Assembly: GCF_009811415.1 (NCBI RefSeq)
Contig: NZ_BLIG01000025.1
Coordinates: 1 to 64,000 of the forward strand
Direction: 5' to 3'
Origin: Alteromonas sp. KUL106
GTDB lineage: Bacteria > Pseudomonadota > Gammaproteobacteria > Enterobacterales > Alteromonadaceae
Length of the DNA stretch: 64,000 nucleotides
Made by a program: the position numbers and the translations under genes. The notes under the pieces were generated by a model. The model did no database searches, was not told where the DNA came from, and worked only from the letters and a program-made list of their open reading frames with translations. Shown here one piece after another: positions 62,867-64,000 of the stretch (position 1 is its first letter; the number at the start of each line of letters is the position of its first letter).

Positions 62867-64000
62867 GATATCTTGCTTCCGGTTAGTTGGGTTGAACTCG
62901 CTGCACTTTCGTTTCGGTTGCCGTTTTGCTCGTCGTTCTGATCTCTATCAGAAAGATTGCGAATTGAAATAATGTTGTCGTGTTGATAACGTTCTTTTTT
63001 GTAGCGCTCACTCAATGGCTCGTAACGTTTTAATTGCCCACGAGCATTGGTATAAGAAAGCGGCTTTAAAATGTAGTCGTCTCTGCTTGCATTGTGCTGA
63101 CACATAGACACTGGGCCATCTGCAGTCATCACCATAAAAGAGCACGCATCAATTCGCTCTTGTACTAAGCCATTGGCATCCATGAAATTTTGAACAAAAA
63201 AAGACAACTTATGAATTCGTCCGCGACCTTTTACGAGGCTTGCGCGCATTTCAAATAGTTTTTGCAACACAGCTTTGGCAAGTTTAGCTATCCAACGCGG
63301 CTGCATAAGAAGCGCTTTTGCGTAAGCCAATGCAATACGCCCTTTTCCGTGCTGGCGGGTAATTTGAATATGCTTGAACGCTTCAATGAATTGAGCGAAT
63401 AGATGCGCATCGTCAACAACAGAAAAAACCGTATTATTGGTCACTAACGTTGGCATATAGCTATGACAGTCACTATGACCTATGCGCACTTTTTCCCATG
63501 GCAACGTTTTGTTTACCGCCGTTTCAATAGCGCCTTTCACCGTCATAGGGTCAACTACATCACTTCTTGCTCCCCATTCCCCTCGCCCGGTTTCGGCTTG
63601 GAGCTGAAATGACGCAAAGCTAACTACACTGGCATTGCGGACGAAAAAATCCACCAGCATAGGAAGTTCATGAAAATTGCTGTTATGCACCGTTGTATTG
63701 AAGATCACCATAAGACCGAGCCCTTCTGCGCGGGCAATATACTCTTCTCTAATGGCGTTTAATGACTTCTCGCTACTGTACCCTTCACGCTCTTGTGTGG
63801 TGTCAACGTGAAAAGCAACATCGTTGAGGCCAGCGTTGGCGAGCTGAGTAAGTAATACCCTCGACGCTGCTATTCCGTTTGTAAATAGCGCGGTATGCAG
63901 TCCTAACTGAGTGGCATAAGCCACAATTTCGATGAGTTCACTATGCTTTCTTAGCGTGGGGTCGCCCCCTGTAATCTGTACGCTAGTACCGGCCCCATAG
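62863..64000 (-). CDS. Radical SAM protein, N-terminus beyond the window
   Basis: The frame stays open to the window edge: upstream of the GTG at 63924 it reads VQITGGDPTLRKHSELIEIV, the GGxP motif that binds the SAM amino group, so 63924 is not the true start. The N-terminal CxxxCxxC iron-sulfur motif lies outside. Further in are LHTALFTNG and LNDVAFHVDTTQE, typical strands of the half barrel, and Cys residues near the C-terminus (SMCQHN, DACSF) that may ligate an auxiliary cluster. The tail is hydrophilic and low complexity. Coupled to DUF547. It does not show the features of an anaerobic sulfatase maturase as far as can be seen. Confidence 0.8.
   Translation of the reverse strand, partial: YGAGTSVQITGGDPTLRKHSELIEIVAYATQLGLHTALFTNGIAASRVLLTQLANAGLNDVAFHVDTTQEREGYSSEKSLNAIREEYIARAEGLGLMVIFNTTVHNSNFHELPMLVDFFVRNASVVSFASFQLQAETGRGEWGARSDVVDPMTVKGAIETAVNKTLPWEKVRIGHSDCHSYMPTLVTNNTVFSVVDDAHLFAQFIEAFKHIQITRQHGKGRIALAYAKALLMQPRWIAKLAKAVLQKLFEMRASLVKGRGRIHKLSFFVQNFMDANGLVQERIDACSFMVMTADGPVSMCQHNASRDDYILKPLSYTNARGQLKRYEPLSERYKKERYQHDNIISIRNLSDRDQNDEQNGNRNESAASSTQLTGSKIS

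Noticed and set aside
1..64000. CRISPR array, tRNA or rRNA genes
   Set aside because: None seen. The ~95-base spaced palindromes near intI are too diverged, and their spacers too long, to be a CRISPR array.
62863..64000. Radical SAM protein as the anaerobic sulfatase maturase for the three sulfatases
   Set aside because: It lies in a coupled unit with DUF547 on the opposite strand, and the visible C-terminal part does not show the maturase SPASM pattern; its N-terminus is missing, so this is not fully excluded.

Overview
This 64 kb window comes from a marine gammaproteobacterium, most likely an Alteromonadales member (Alteromonas or a relative). That is inferred from low-to-moderate GC, Alteromonas-style TonB receptors of the carbohydrate type, a marine-type integron integrase, a Tus homologue and a large secreted carbohydrate-active enzyme set. 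No rRNA or tRNA was seen, so the genus is an inference.

Left end (1-4.2 kb): a small sedentary (chromosomal) integron. intI reads rightward. The cassettes lie to its left and read leftward: an attI core at about 2728-2734, a cassette with no clear gene, a VOC/glyoxalase cassette, and a cassette with a two-helix membrane ORF that appears to have lost its start codon. Two attC sites are convincing, one is degenerate, and one is cut by the window edge and lies next to an IS110-family transposase.

4.4-13.3 kb: a GH78 alpha-L-rhamnosidase lipoprotein and a xylose module (xylR regulator and sugar/H+ symporter on the minus strand, divergent from xylB-xylA). 13.8-17.4 kb looks like a small insertion: hipB, a frameshifted hipA, a MatP-like ribbon-helix-helix protein and a tyrosine recombinase, with striking palindromes. 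18.0-25.1 kb holds a TonB receptor, an RpiB-family isomerase (DhuI-like), an octahaem cytochrome c with TPR repeats and a KdgF-like cupin; together these suggest processing of the unsaturated uronates released by polysaccharide lyases. A GGDEF response regulator follows. 26.4-27.9 kb encodes a Tus replication-terminator homologue preceded by two inverted copies of a 16-bp motif that are candidate Ter sites.

28.2-39.2 kb: a second, closely similar TonB receptor followed by an ECF sigma factor and a FecR/LamG anti-sigma, divergent from DUF1800, DUF1501 and a second GH78 enzyme. 40.1-42.8 kb is an uncharacterised three-gene operon (two membrane-anchored helical-repeat proteins and a secreted jelly-roll lyase-like protein).

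43.1-62.0 kb is the degradative core: a minus-strand operon GH106 - GH106 - PL24-type ulvan lyase - S1 sulfatase, divergent from a plus-strand operon BNR_4/jelly-roll lyase-like lipoprotein - GH2 - S1 sulfatase - S1 sulfatase. Rhamnosidases, sulfatases, an ulvan-type lyase, unsaturated-uronate steps and xylose catabolism fit the sugars of ulvan (sulfated rhamnose, glucuronic/iduronic acid, xylose), the polysaccharide of green algae (Ulva). The right end carries a DUF547 protein overlapping a radical SAM protein that runs off the window.
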